25,066 bases of DNA from Neisseria sicca 4320 (GTDB lineage: Bacteria; Pseudomonadota; Gammaproteobacteria; Burkholderiales; Neisseriaceae): NCBI RefSeq assembly GCF_000193735.1, contig NZ_AEPF01000027.1, positions 1 through 25,066 of the forward strand, written 5' to 3'. The translations under genes and the position numbers were made by a program. Each line of letters opens with the position of its first letter. The first letter of the stretch is position 1. Below are positions 14,487 to 22,264 of this stretch, in pieces. The notes under the pieces are model-generated. The model saw only the letters and a list, made by a program, of their open reading frames with translations. It made no database searches and was not told the DNA's origin.

Positions 14487-14642
14487 TATAGTGGATTAAC
14501 AAAAATCAGGACAAGGCAACGAAGCCGCAGACAGTACAGATAGTACGGAACCGATTCACTTGGTGCTTCAGCACCTTAGAGAATCGTTCTCTTTGAGCTA
14601 AGGCGAGGCAACGCCGTACTGGTTTAAAGTTAATCCACTATA
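14487..14642 (+). repeat. Correia repeat element (CREE/NEMIS), copy 2
   Basis: A full-length 156-bp element. By eye it differs from the inverse of copy 1 at a single base (GGCAACG against GGCGACG). It ends 43 bp before the TraB/GumN gene, so its terminal TATACA could take part in an outward promoter. Confidence 0.95.
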
Positions 14643-14685
14643 CATTGCACATCATCCCGTTGCCCCATCTTTCAAAGGAAATTTC

Positions 14686-15687
14686 ATGCGCCCATTCTTT
14701 TCCCTCCTTACCGCAGGCTTTACCCTCCTTAGCCTGACCGCCTGCCAACCCGAAGCAGAACATACTGCTTCCGATGAAAAAATCAAAACCGCCTCCGCTG
14801 CGTCTGTCGACTGGTCGGTACCGCAACTGTCCAGCAACGTTTGGAAAATCAGTAAGGCAGGACAGCCCGACTCTTACCTTGCCGGCACCATCCACATCGG
14901 TAAAAAAGAAGCCGTCCTATCGAAAGAAGCCGAAAACCTGCTTGCCTCCGTCGAACAACTGACCACGGAAGTCGACTTATTGCCGGAAGAAAATCCGGAA
15001 ACGCAACAACAATACCAACAGTTTTTCAACCAAGCCGCCGACACCAAATCCCTGAAAGCCAAGCTCGGCGATAAAACTTTCCAAGCCCTGCAAGAAGCCT
15101 TCCGCATAAATCCCGAAACCGCTCCCTTGGCGGAAGCTGTCGACGGCATGAAGCCTTGGGCGGCATTCCTATTTGCCCAAAGCGTCTACCCCGCCGAATA
15201 CAGCTCCACGACAGGCGTGGATATGCTGCTTTCCAAGGCAGCGCAAAAAGCAGGCAAGCCGCTCCGCTTCCTCGAAACCATGCCTCAATTAGCGGAAAGT
15301 TTTTCCGCCTTTCCCGAAGAAACCATCATCCGTATTTTGAAAACAACCACGGACGACAACGAAGACTTTCTCGAACAAACCCATGAAATGTACGGTCTTT
15401 ACGAAAGCGGCAACTTTGACGGTTACGCCGATACCCATAAAAAATACGAACAGCAATCCCTGAAAAAATACCCCGAACTTGCCCCTTTGATGCTGAACTG
15501 GTTTCAAAACGACTTATTGGTCGGCCGCAATTTGAAATGGCTGCCTGAAATCAAAGCCCAATCTGCCGAAAAAAGCACTCTGTTCGCCGTCGGCATCATG
15601 CACTTGATGTCCGAACAAGGGTTGATCGAATTGCTGCGCAAAGACGGTTACGAAGTAACGCCCATGCCCAAAATATTGATGTGGTAA
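14686..15687 (+). CDS. TraB/GumN family lipoprotein
   Basis: A 333-residue predicted lipoprotein: the signal peptide ends in the lipobox LTAC with Cys20. The family marks are AGTIHIGKK (GTxHxG, about residue 65) and the C-terminal VGIMHLMSEQGLIELLRKDGYEV, which match the TraB/GumN (Tiki-like) fold. Histidines and acidic residues in these motifs suggest a metal-dependent hydrolase or peptidase; the bacterial function is not established. It is attached to a membrane on the periplasmic side. Start support is AAAGGAAA shortly before the ATG. It lies between Correia copy 2 and an uptake-sequence terminator, apparently as a single-gene unit. Confidence 0.85.
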   Translation: MRPFFSLLTAGFTLLSLTACQPEAEHTASDEKIKTASAASVDWSVPQLSSNVWKISKAGQPDSYLAGTIHIGKKEAVLSKEAENLLASVEQLTTEVDLLPEENPETQQQYQQFFNQAADTKSLKAKLGDKTFQALQEAFRINPETAPLAEAVDGMKPWAAFLFAQSVYPAEYSSTTGVDMLLSKAAQKAGKPLRFLETMPQLAESFSAFPEETIIRILKTTTDDNEDFLEQTHEMYGLYESGNFDGYADTHKKYEQQSLKKYPELAPLMLNWFQNDLLVGRNLKWLPEIKAQSAEKSTLFAVGIMHLMSEQGLIELLRKDGYEVTPMPKILMW

Positions 15688-15703
15688 CACAAACCACACA
15701 ACA

Positions 15704-15746
15704 AAAGGTCGTCTGAAACCTGAGTCCCCAGTTTTCAGACGACCTC
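15704..15746. terminator. Uptake-sequence terminator after the TraB/GumN gene
   Basis: AGGTCGTCTGAA at 15706-15717 and its complement at 15734-15745 around a 16-nt loop. Confidence 0.85.
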
Positions 15747-15800
15747 TTGCAGGCAATACATATTCCCATACCCAAACACCACTACCCAAGGAAACCTCCC

Positions 15801-16439
15801 ATGCAAAAACCCGAAATTATCCAAATCGCAGGCCCCGCAGGGCTGCTCGAAACCATCTACCTTCCAGCCGCGCAAAATCCTGCACGCGGCGTGGCAGTCA
15901 TTAACCATCCCAATCCGTTGCAAGGCGGCACGAACACCAACAAAGTCATTCAAACCGCCGCCAAAGCCTTATCACAGCTCGGTTTTCACTGTTACCTGCC
16001 GAACCTGCGCGGCGTAGGCAACAGCGAAGGGACACACGATTACGGAAGCGGCGAAACGCAAGATTGCATCGCCGTCATCGACTACGCCCGCGCGCAACAT
16101 CCCGAAGCCGGACAGTTCGCATTGTCGGGCTTCTCCTTCGGCGGCTATGTCGCCACCTTCGCCGCCCAAGAGCGCGAGCCGGATTTACTGCTGCTCATCG
16201 GCGCGGCAGTACACCACTACACCGGCCGTCCCGAGCCTGCCTCCGTTCCCGATGTATCCAAAACCCTGATGATTCATGGCGCAGAGGACGAAGTCGTTGA
16301 AATCAGCAAGGCTTGGACATGGGCGGAACCGCAAGGTTTGCCCGTCATCACCATCGCCGGCTCATCCCACTTCTTCCACGGCAAACTCATCGTCCTGCGC
16401 GATACCATCGCCCGCTTCGTCCCATCGGTTTTGGGTTAG
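15801..16439 (+). CDS. Alpha/beta hydrolase
   Basis: A 212-residue cytoplasmic alpha/beta hydrolase of the short, cap-less kind. The first strands give VAVINHPNPLQGGTNTNKV, and NLRGVGNSEG follows, as in dienelactone hydrolase-like and CocE-like small esterases. The nucleophile is Ser112 in GFSFGG; the acid is probably Asp or Glu in HGAEDEVVE, and the base is His in GSSHFFHGK. The substrate is unknown. The ATG at 15801 has AAGGAAA about 7 nt upstream; an in-frame start at 15747 would lie against the uptake-sequence hairpin and is rejected. Confidence 0.85.
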   Translation: MQKPEIIQIAGPAGLLETIYLPAAQNPARGVAVINHPNPLQGGTNTNKVIQTAAKALSQLGFHCYLPNLRGVGNSEGTHDYGSGETQDCIAVIDYARAQHPEAGQFALSGFSFGGYVATFAAQEREPDLLLLIGAAVHHYTGRPEPASVPDVSKTLMIHGAEDEVVEISKAWTWAEPQGLPVITIAGSSHFFHGKLIVLRDTIARFVPSVLG

Positions 16440-16454
16440 CAGATTCCCATATAA

Positions 16455-16486
16455 AAACGTCGTCTGAACATTTTCAGACGACGTTT
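16455..16486. terminator. Variant uptake-sequence hairpin
   Basis: AACGTCGTCTGAA and TTCAGACGACGTT (16456-16485). Both arms differ from the uptake sequence at the same paired position (G to C), so the stem is kept although the uptake motif is weakened. It ends the hydrolase transcript. Confidence 0.75.
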
Positions 16487-16546
16487 CCAGTATGCAGCCC
16501 TCCACTCAAGGTATCGTTTTTCAGGGTTTGATGCCTTTCCTCCATT

Positions 16547-16703
16547 TATAGTGGATTAAGTTTAAATCAGGACAAGGCGACGAAGCCGCAGACAGTACAG
16601 ATAGTACGGAACCGATTCACTTGGTGCTTCAGCACCTTAGAGAATCGTTCTCTTTGAGCCAAGGCGAGGCAACGCCGTACTGGTTTAAAGTTAATCCACT
16701 ATA
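16547..16703 (+). repeat. Correia repeat element (CREE/NEMIS), copy 3
   Basis: A full-length element of 157 bp in the same orientation as copy 2. It differs at the left end (GGATTAAGTTTAAATCAGG) and at one internal base. It lies between the convergent hydrolase and parE genes; the rest of this 411-bp space holds only two uptake-sequence hairpins. Confidence 0.95.
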
Positions 16704-16785
16704 CTTGAACCCTGCCTGCTGCCGAACAAATATAGGTCTCCTGCAAGCAGTCGTTCTTTCCATCAAACAATCTAAAGATATTTGA

Positions 16786-16831
16786 GAAAAGGTCGTCTGA
16801 AAACCCAAATCCGTTTTCAGACGACCTTTTT
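16786..16831. terminator. Uptake-sequence terminator after parE
   Basis: AGGTCGTCTGAA at 16790-16801 and its complement at 16816-16827, with A and T runs outside the stem. It lies 20 bp beyond the parE stop. Confidence 0.88.
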
Positions 16832-16850
16832 GCTTTTCAAACGAATAGCA

Positions 16851-18836
16851 TCAAATATCCAATTCCGCCGTATCGCCTTCCCGTTCCATCCATGCGCGGC
16901 GGGCGGCGGCTTCGCCTTTGCCCATCAGTTTGACGAAGATGTCGCGTGTTTCGTCATCCGCGCCTTCGGGGATTTGTACCTGCAACAGGCGGCGGGTGTC
17001 GGGGTGCATGGTGGTGTCTTTGAGCTGGTCGGGGTTCATCTCGCCCAAGCCTTTGAAACGGCTGATGGAATAGGCGGTTTCTTTAACGCCTTCTTTTTGC
17101 AGCCGTTCTAAAATACTGTCGAGTTCGTTTTGGTCGAGGGCATAGAATTTGCGGGCGGGTTTGCTTTTGCCTTGGGCGTTGACATCGACGCGGAACAGCG
17201 GCGGCTGGGCGACGTAGATGTGTCCGTCGGCGACCAGTTTCGGGAAGTGGCGGTAGAACAGGGTCAACAGCAAAACTTGAATATGCGAGCCGTCCACGTC
17301 GGCATCGGACAGGATGGCGATTTTGCCGTAGCGCAGGCCGCTTAAATCGGGATTGTCGTTGATGCCGTGCGGATCGACGCCGATGGCGACGGAAATGTCG
17401 TGGATTTCGGCGTTGCCGAAGAGCTGGTCGGGATGGACTTCAAAGCTGTTGAGCACCTTACCGCGCAAGGGCAGGATGGCTTGGGTGGCTTTGTCGCGGG
17501 CGAGTTTGGCGGAACCGCCGGCGGAATCGCCTTCGACGAGGAAAAGTTCGTTTTCGCGGATGTCTTCGCTTTCACAGTCGGTCAGTTTGCCGGGCAGGAC
17601 GGCGACGCCGCTGCCTTTTTTCTTTTCGATTTTTTTAACCGAACGCATCCGCGCCTGCGCTTGGCGGATGGCGAGTTCGGCGATTTTTTTGCCGAAGTCC
17701 ACGTTTTGGTTCAGCCACAATTCCAAAGGGTCGCCCGATACGGCGGCAACGAGTTTCAACGCGTCGCGGTTGGTCAGTTTGTCTTTGGTCTGGCCTTGGA
17801 ACTGCGGGTCGAGGACGCGGGCGGAGAGGACGAAGGCGGTTTTGCTGAACACGTCGTCGCTTTGTACTTTTACGCCGCGTGGTAGGAGGTTGTGCAGGTT
17901 GATGAAGTTGTTGACGGCGTTGAACACGGCTTGTTTCAAGCCTGCTTCGTGCGTGCCGCCCAGCGGGGTGGGGATGAGGTTGACGTAGCTTTCGTTGGCG
18001 CACGAGCCTTCTTCCAGCCAGGTCAGGGCAAACGCGGCGCCTTCGCCGATGCTGAAATCGCCGTTGTGGTCGTCTGAAATGTAGTTTTCACAGGAAAACA
18101 GCGGTACGGCTTCCTGCGCGTCGGCAATCAGGTCGGTCAGATAGCTTTTCAGGCCGTCGGGGTAGTACCAGGTTTGGGTGTGTGCTTCGTCTTCGCCTTT
18201 GACCGGACGGGTCAGGGAAACGCGCACGCCCGGCAGCAGAACGGCTTTGGCGCGCAGCAGGCGTTCGAGTTCGGGAATGCTGTAATTCGGGCTTTCAAAA
18301 TATTTGCCGTCCGGCCAAACGCGCACTTCGGTGCCGCTGTCTTTGACGGCGCATTTGCCCACTTCCGCCAACGGTTCGACCACATCGCCGCCGGCAAACA
18401 CGATGCGGTGGATTTTGCCTTCGCGTTTGACGGTTACTTCGAGGCGGATGGAAAGGGCGTTGGTCACGGATACGCCCACGCCGTGCAGGCCGCCTGAAAA
18501 GGCATACGCGCTGCCGCCGTCTTTTTTGTTGAACTTGCCGCCCGCGTGCAGACGGGTGAACACGAGTTCGACCACGGGCACGCCTTCGACAGGGTGCAGC
18601 CCGACGGGAATGCCGCGTCCGTTGTCGCGTACGGAAAGCGAACCGTCGTCGTGGATGCGCACGTCGATTTCAGTGGCGAAACCGCCCAACGCCTCGTCCG
18701 CCGCGTTGTCGATGACTTCTTGGCAGATGTGGGTCGGGCTGTCGGTGCGGGTGTACATGCCGGGACGTTCTTTGACCGGCTCCAAGCCTTTGAGGACGGT
18801 AATGCTGGATTCGCTGTATTGGTTGTTTTTAGTCAT
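16851..18836 (-). CDS. parE: DNA topoisomerase IV subunit B
   Basis: A 661-residue ATPase subunit of topoisomerase IV, which with ParC unlinks daughter chromosomes. The GHKL ATPase motifs are EVIDNAADEAL, DNGRGIPVG and GGLHGVGVSVTNALS. The TOPRIM domain has LVEGDSAGGSAK, the quinolone-related PLRGKVLN and the metal site SDADVDGSHI. The C-terminal FKGLGEMNPDQL closes the family pattern. The length fits ParE; GyrB of this genus is longer. The start at 18836 gives the expected N-terminus, but there is no Shine-Dalgarno: the sequence just upstream is CTCTTCCCCT preceded by an uptake-sequence hairpin. A near-match uptake sequence lies in the gene at 18067-18078. Confidence 0.95.
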   Translation of the reverse strand: MTKNNQYSESSITVLKGLEPVKERPGMYTRTDSPTHICQEVIDNAADEALGGFATEIDVRIHDDGSLSVRDNGRGIPVGLHPVEGVPVVELVFTRLHAGGKFNKKDGGSAYAFSGGLHGVGVSVTNALSIRLEVTVKREGKIHRIVFAGGDVVEPLAEVGKCAVKDSGTEVRVWPDGKYFESPNYSIPELERLLRAKAVLLPGVRVSLTRPVKGEDEAHTQTWYYPDGLKSYLTDLIADAQEAVPLFSCENYISDDHNGDFSIGEGAAFALTWLEEGSCANESYVNLIPTPLGGTHEAGLKQAVFNAVNNFINLHNLLPRGVKVQSDDVFSKTAFVLSARVLDPQFQGQTKDKLTNRDALKLVAAVSGDPLELWLNQNVDFGKKIAELAIRQAQARMRSVKKIEKKKGSGVAVLPGKLTDCESEDIRENELFLVEGDSAGGSAKLARDKATQAILPLRGKVLNSFEVHPDQLFGNAEIHDISVAIGVDPHGINDNPDLSGLRYGKIAILSDADVDGSHIQVLLLTLFYRHFPKLVADGHIYVAQPPLFRVDVNAQGKSKPARKFYALDQNELDSILERLQKEGVKETAYSISRFKGLGEMNPDQLKDTTMHPDTRRLLQVQIPEGADDETRDIFVKLMGKGEAAARRAWMEREGDTAELDI

Positions 18837-18844
18837 AGGGGAAG

Positions 18845-18883
18845 AGGTCGTCTGAAAGGAAGAACAACGCTTTCAGACGACCT
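18845..18883. terminator. Uptake-sequence hairpin between rppH and parE
   Basis: AGGTCGTCTGAAA at 18845-18857 and its complement at 18871-18883. It ends only 8 nt before the parE start codon and lacks a T run on the minus strand. CTTTCAG/CTGAAAG at 18870-18888 can form a competing small hairpin. Confidence 0.65.
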
Positions 18884-18905
18884 GAAAGCGTTGCGTTTCG
18901 TTGTT

Positions 18906-19430
18906 TTATCGGTTATCAAAAGGCAGGCGCGCGGTAAAGTCTTCGTAGCTTTCCATGCCGCGCAGGAAGCGGGAGGAGAGTTCTTTCAATGCCCCCAAGT
19001 AAACGTCGCGTTTGAAATCAATCACTTCGTCAACGGGAGCCCAATATTGGTGCCAACGCCAGCCGTCAAATTCGGGATGGTGGCAGGCGCGCAGATTGAT
19101 GTCGCTGTCGCGCCCGACCAGCCGCAAAAGATACCAAATCTGCTTCTGCCCGCGATACGAACCGCGCCATTCGCGGCGTACCCAGTGGCTCGGCACGTCG
19201 TAACGCAGCCAGTCGCGCGTGCGGCCGATAATTTTGATGTGTTGCGGCAATAGCCCGACTTCTTCGTACAGCTCGCGGTACATGGCGGTTTCGGGGCTTT
19301 CGCCCGGCTTGATGCCGCCTTGCGGGAACTGCCAAGAATGTTCGCGCACACGCTTGCCCCAAAAGACTTCGTTGCGGTTGTTGATTAAGATGATACCGAC
19401 ATTGGGGCGATAGCCTTCTCTGTCTAACAC
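18906..19430 (-). CDS. rppH: RNA pyrophosphohydrolase RppH
   Basis: A 174-residue Nudix hydrolase that removes pyrophosphate from the 5' end of mRNA and so starts RNase E-dependent decay. The N-terminus (GYRPNVGIILINNRNEVFWGKR) and the Nudix box GGIKPGESPETAMYRELYEEVGL (about residues 38-60) match the GX5EX7REUXEEXGU pattern, and HSWQFPQGG is typical of the RppH branch. Translation starts at a GTG (19430) with GAAGG about 9 nt upstream. It lies upstream of parE on the same strand; the hairpin between them makes them partly separate units. Confidence 0.93.
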   Translation of the reverse strand: MLDREGYRPNVGIILINNRNEVFWGKRVREHSWQFPQGGIKPGESPETAMYRELYEEVGLLPQHIKIIGRTRDWLRYDVPSHWVRREWRGSYRGQKQIWYLLRLVGRDSDINLRACHHPEFDGWRWHQYWAPVDEVIDFKRDVYLGALKELSSRFLRGMESYEDFTARLPFDNR

Positions 19431-19610
19431 GGTGTCGCCCTTCGTTAAATTAAAATTAAATCATGCGATTTTCCCATAAATCGGGCGGGTTTGACAAATC
19501 GGGAGACCGTATCGGCGGGCATTTGAAACCGGATTCGGCAGGTTCCTTCAAACGCATCTGAAACATATATACTTCCTGCCTTATCTCAATTACCCCTTAT
19601 GTAATAATCT

Positions 19611-19667
19611 TTCTTTTGAGCCAAAGCAAGGCGGCGCGGCCGCATTTTAGGTTTAATACACTATTGT
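19611..19667 (+). repeat. Decayed half of a Correia element
   Basis: The stretch from TTTGAGCCAAAGCAAGGCGG to TTTAATACACTAT follows, with many mismatches, the last third of the intact Correia copies (TTTGAGCCAAGGCGAGGCAA ... TTAATCCACTAT). The other half is not recognisable. It lies in the 347-bp space between rppH and the formate/nitrite transporter gene, where I see no other element apart from a TTGACA at 19491 without a partner. Confidence 0.6.
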
Positions 19668-19777
19668 TTTTCTATCCGATAAGACCGTACACCGGCATCC
19701 CTCGACACTGCCCTACCGCGACAGTTTTGCCGCTTTTTAAAACGGCGTTCCCACCTCAATCCACTTTAAGGAAAATC

Positions 19778-20572
19778 ATGGCTTCGCGCGATTTATACCC
19801 ACAGGAAATTTTACAGGTCGTCCTCGATAAAAGCTGTGCCAAGGCACAATCCAGCGTTTCCACGCTGGCGGTTCTGAGCGTTTTGGCGGGCGGATACATC
19901 GGTTTTGGCTATCTTGCCTATTTGAAAGTGGTCAGCGGCATTCCGCACGAATGGGGCGGCTTGGCGACTTTACTCGGCGCATCGATGTTCCCCATCGCCT
20001 TGATCTGCATCCTGCTCGGCGGCGGCGAGCTGGTGACGAGCAATATGATGATTATGTCTTTGGGGCGTTTGGCAGGGCGGATTTCCACGAAAATGCTGCT
20101 GCGCAACTGGGTCGTCGTGTGTCTGGGCAATTTAGCGGGAACGCTGGCGATGGCGTTTTTCCTCGGACACTATGTCGGCATGACCGAAGGCAGCGTGGCA
20201 GAAAAAACGATTGCGGTGGCGGAAGCCAAAGTCCACATGGATTTCGGCAGGGCCTTCGTCTCGGCGGTTGCGTGTAACTGGATGGTGTGTATGGGCGCGT
20301 GGCTGCACTTTGCCGCCAAGCATACGGCAGGGCGGATGTTGGCGATTTGGTTTCCCGTGATGATTTTCGTATTAAACGGCTTCCAACACCTTGTCGCCAA
20401 TATGTTCGTCATTCCCGCCGGCATTTTAGCGGGCGCAGATATTACATGGGGGCAGTTTTTCTTCAACATGATTCCTGTATTTTTAGGAAATACCTTTGGC
20501 GGGGCATCATTTGTCGGCGCGTCGTACCTTTATACTTATAAAGATACGCTGAAAGATTGCGCCGAGTCTTGA
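19778..20572 (+). CDS. Formate/nitrite transporter (FNT family)
   Basis: A 264-residue inner-membrane channel of the FNT family (FocA/NirC), which passes small monovalent anions such as formate, nitrite or hydrosulfide as a pentamer. Six hydrophobic segments are seen. Family marks are GGYIGFGYL in TM1, LGGGELVTSNMM, and SAVACNWMVCMGAW before TM5, then NGFQHLVANM and LGNTFGGASFVG near the end. The ATG at 19778 has AAGGAAA about 5 nt upstream; an in-frame start at 19616 would add 54 residues translated from the decayed Correia repeat and is rejected. No neighbouring nitrite or formate enzyme indicates which ion is carried. Confidence 0.9.
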   Translation: MASRDLYPQEILQVVLDKSCAKAQSSVSTLAVLSVLAGGYIGFGYLAYLKVVSGIPHEWGGLATLLGASMFPIALICILLGGGELVTSNMMIMSLGRLAGRISTKMLLRNWVVVCLGNLAGTLAMAFFLGHYVGMTEGSVAEKTIAVAEAKVHMDFGRAFVSAVACNWMVCMGAWLHFAAKHTAGRMLAIWFPVMIFVLNGFQHLVANMFVIPAGILAGADITWGQFFFNMIPVFLGNTFGGASFVGASYLYTYKDTLKDCAES

Positions 20573-20603
20573 ATAGATTGGTATTGAAAAGGTTTAGAAA
20601 CGC

Positions 20604-20648
20604 AAAGGTCGTCTGAAAACAGGATAAAACGTTTTCAGACGACCTTTG
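20604..20648. terminator. Uptake-sequence terminator after the FNT gene
   Basis: AGGTCGTCTGAA at 20606-20617 and its complement at 20634-20645 with a 16-nt loop. It lies 46 bp before the tannase-like gene. Confidence 0.85.
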
Positions 20649-20690
20649 TCTTAGCTATCATCGCTCCGTTACCCTTTCAGAAAGTACACC

Positions 20691-22190
20691 ATGAATACGC
20701 TGAACAAAACACTGTTATCCGTTTCCGTCGCGCTGGGCTTAAACGCCTGCGCCAATGTCCAAACCGCCAAAACATACGACTTGGACTTTTCCAAACAGAA
20801 ATATACCGAACAAAGCATCGAAGTGAACGGTCAGGCGGTTAAATTCCGTGCTTACGAAAACGTGATTTACGTCCGCAATCCTGTCGATACCCGTTACGAA
20901 ATCATCAATATTTACGTCCCCGAAGCCTATTACAACGGCGGCGAGATAGACGGTTTTACCGCCGAAACCGCACCGATTTTCCTGCCCAACCAAATCGGCG
21001 GCTATATGCCTGCCGAACCGGGCAAACCTGCTTTAGAAGGCAAACGCGGCGAACCTGAAGACGGTCAAAAATCGCCGAACGCCGCGCTGACCGCCCTTTC
21101 CAAAGGCTACGTCGTCGCCTCCCCGGGCGCACGCGGCAGAACGGAATCCACCGGTAAAGCACCTGCCGCCATTGTCGATTTGAAAGCTGCCGTCCGCTAT
21201 CTGAAAGCCAACGACAAAGCCATGCCCGGCGATGCCGAAAAAATCATTTCCAACGGCACAAGCGCGGGCGGCGCGATGTCCGCCCTCTTAGGCGCAACAG
21301 CCGACCAAAAAGATTACGAAAACCACCTCAAAGCCTTAGGCGCGGCAGACGGCAGCGACAAAGTTTTCGCCGTATCCGCCTACTGCCCGATTACCGATTT
21401 GGACCATGCCGACATGGCTTACGAATGGCAGTTCAACGGCGTTAACGACTATAAAAAAATGAACATTTCCATGCTCGACTACCGCGTTAAACGCGAGCTG
21501 GTCGCAGGCACGCTGACCAACGACGAGAAAAAACTGTCCGACCTCCTCAAACCGCTGTACCCCGCCTATCTCAACAGCCTGAACCTGAAATCCCCCGAAG
21601 GCAAACCCCTGACGCTGGATGCCCAAGGCAATGGCAGCTTTAAAAACCATATTGCCGGCCTGCTCGCCCAATCCGCCCAAATCCAGCTTGACGCGGGCAA
21701 AGACTTGAGCGACCGCAAATGGCTGACCGTCCGCAACGGCAAAGTCGTCTCCGTCGATTTCGATGCCTACGCCAAAGCCGCCGGACGGCAAAAAACACCG
21801 CCCGCCTTTGACGGCGTAGATTTGAGCGCGGGCGAAAACCAACTCTTCGGCACCGATACCGTCGATAAACGCCACTTCACCGCGTTCTCCATGCAACACA
21901 ACACCGCCGCCAACGCCGAAATCGCGGACGAAGAAACCGTCAAAATCATGAACCCGCTCAACTACATCGGCAAACCGGGCGCGAACCTGCCGCAAAACTG
22001 GCGCATCCGCGTCGGCACCAACGACCGCGATACCTCGCTGGCAGTCTCCGCCATATTAGCCGCCAAGCTGCAAAACAACGGCTACACCGTCGATTACGCC
22101 CTGCCTTGGGATGTCGGACACGGCGGCGATTATGACTTGGACGAACTGTTTGCCTGGATGAAGCAAGTCAGCAGCAGCCCTGCGAAATAA
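20691..22190 (+). CDS. Tannase-like lipoprotein esterase
   Basis: A 499-residue secreted alpha/beta hydrolase. The signal peptide ends in a lipobox-like LNAC with Cys20, so it is probably membrane-anchored. The nucleophile motif is GTSAGG (Ser191), followed by AYCPITDLDHADMAYEW, a pattern of bacterial tannases such as that of Lactobacillus plantarum. The acid is probably Asp447 (NDRDTS) and the base His477 (DVGHGGDYD), both in the order and spacing of that family. A long insertion (about residues 245-400) forms the cap over the active site. Tannases hydrolyse gallate and related phenolic esters; the natural substrate here is unknown and a different ester is possible. It is a single-gene unit between two uptake-sequence hairpins. 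Confidence 0.75.
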   Translation: MNTLNKTLLSVSVALGLNACANVQTAKTYDLDFSKQKYTEQSIEVNGQAVKFRAYENVIYVRNPVDTRYEIINIYVPEAYYNGGEIDGFTAETAPIFLPNQIGGYMPAEPGKPALEGKRGEPEDGQKSPNAALTALSKGYVVASPGARGRTESTGKAPAAIVDLKAAVRYLKANDKAMPGDAEKIISNGTSAGGAMSALLGATADQKDYENHLKALGAADGSDKVFAVSAYCPITDLDHADMAYEWQFNGVNDYKKMNISMLDYRVKRELVAGTLTNDEKKLSDLLKPLYPAYLNSLNLKSPEGKPLTLDAQGNGSFKNHIAGLLAQSAQIQLDAGKDLSDRKWLTVRNGKVVSVDFDAYAKAAGRQKTPPAFDGVDLSAGENQLFGTDTVDKRHFTAFSMQHNTAANAEIADEETVKIMNPLNYIGKPGANLPQNWRIRVGTNDRDTSLAVSAILAAKLQNNGYTVDYALPWDVGHGGDYDLDELFAWMKQVSSSPAK

Positions 22191-22206
22191 TGCCCATCAG
22201 ACAAAT

Positions 22207-22254
22207 AAAAAGGTCGTCTGAAAACCAGAATCTTGGTTTTCAGACGACCTTTGT
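22207..22254. terminator. Bidirectional uptake-sequence terminator
   Basis: AGGTCGTCTGAA at 22211-22222 and its complement at 22239-22250, with flanking A and T runs. It lies between the convergent tannase-like and symporter genes. Confidence 0.9.
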
Positions 22255-22264
22255 TTCATTCAAA

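Noticed and set aside
19616..19777. Extended N-terminus of the formate/nitrite transporter (54 extra residues)
   Set aside because: It would translate a decayed Correia repeat; the start at 19778 has a good Shine-Dalgarno and gives normal length.
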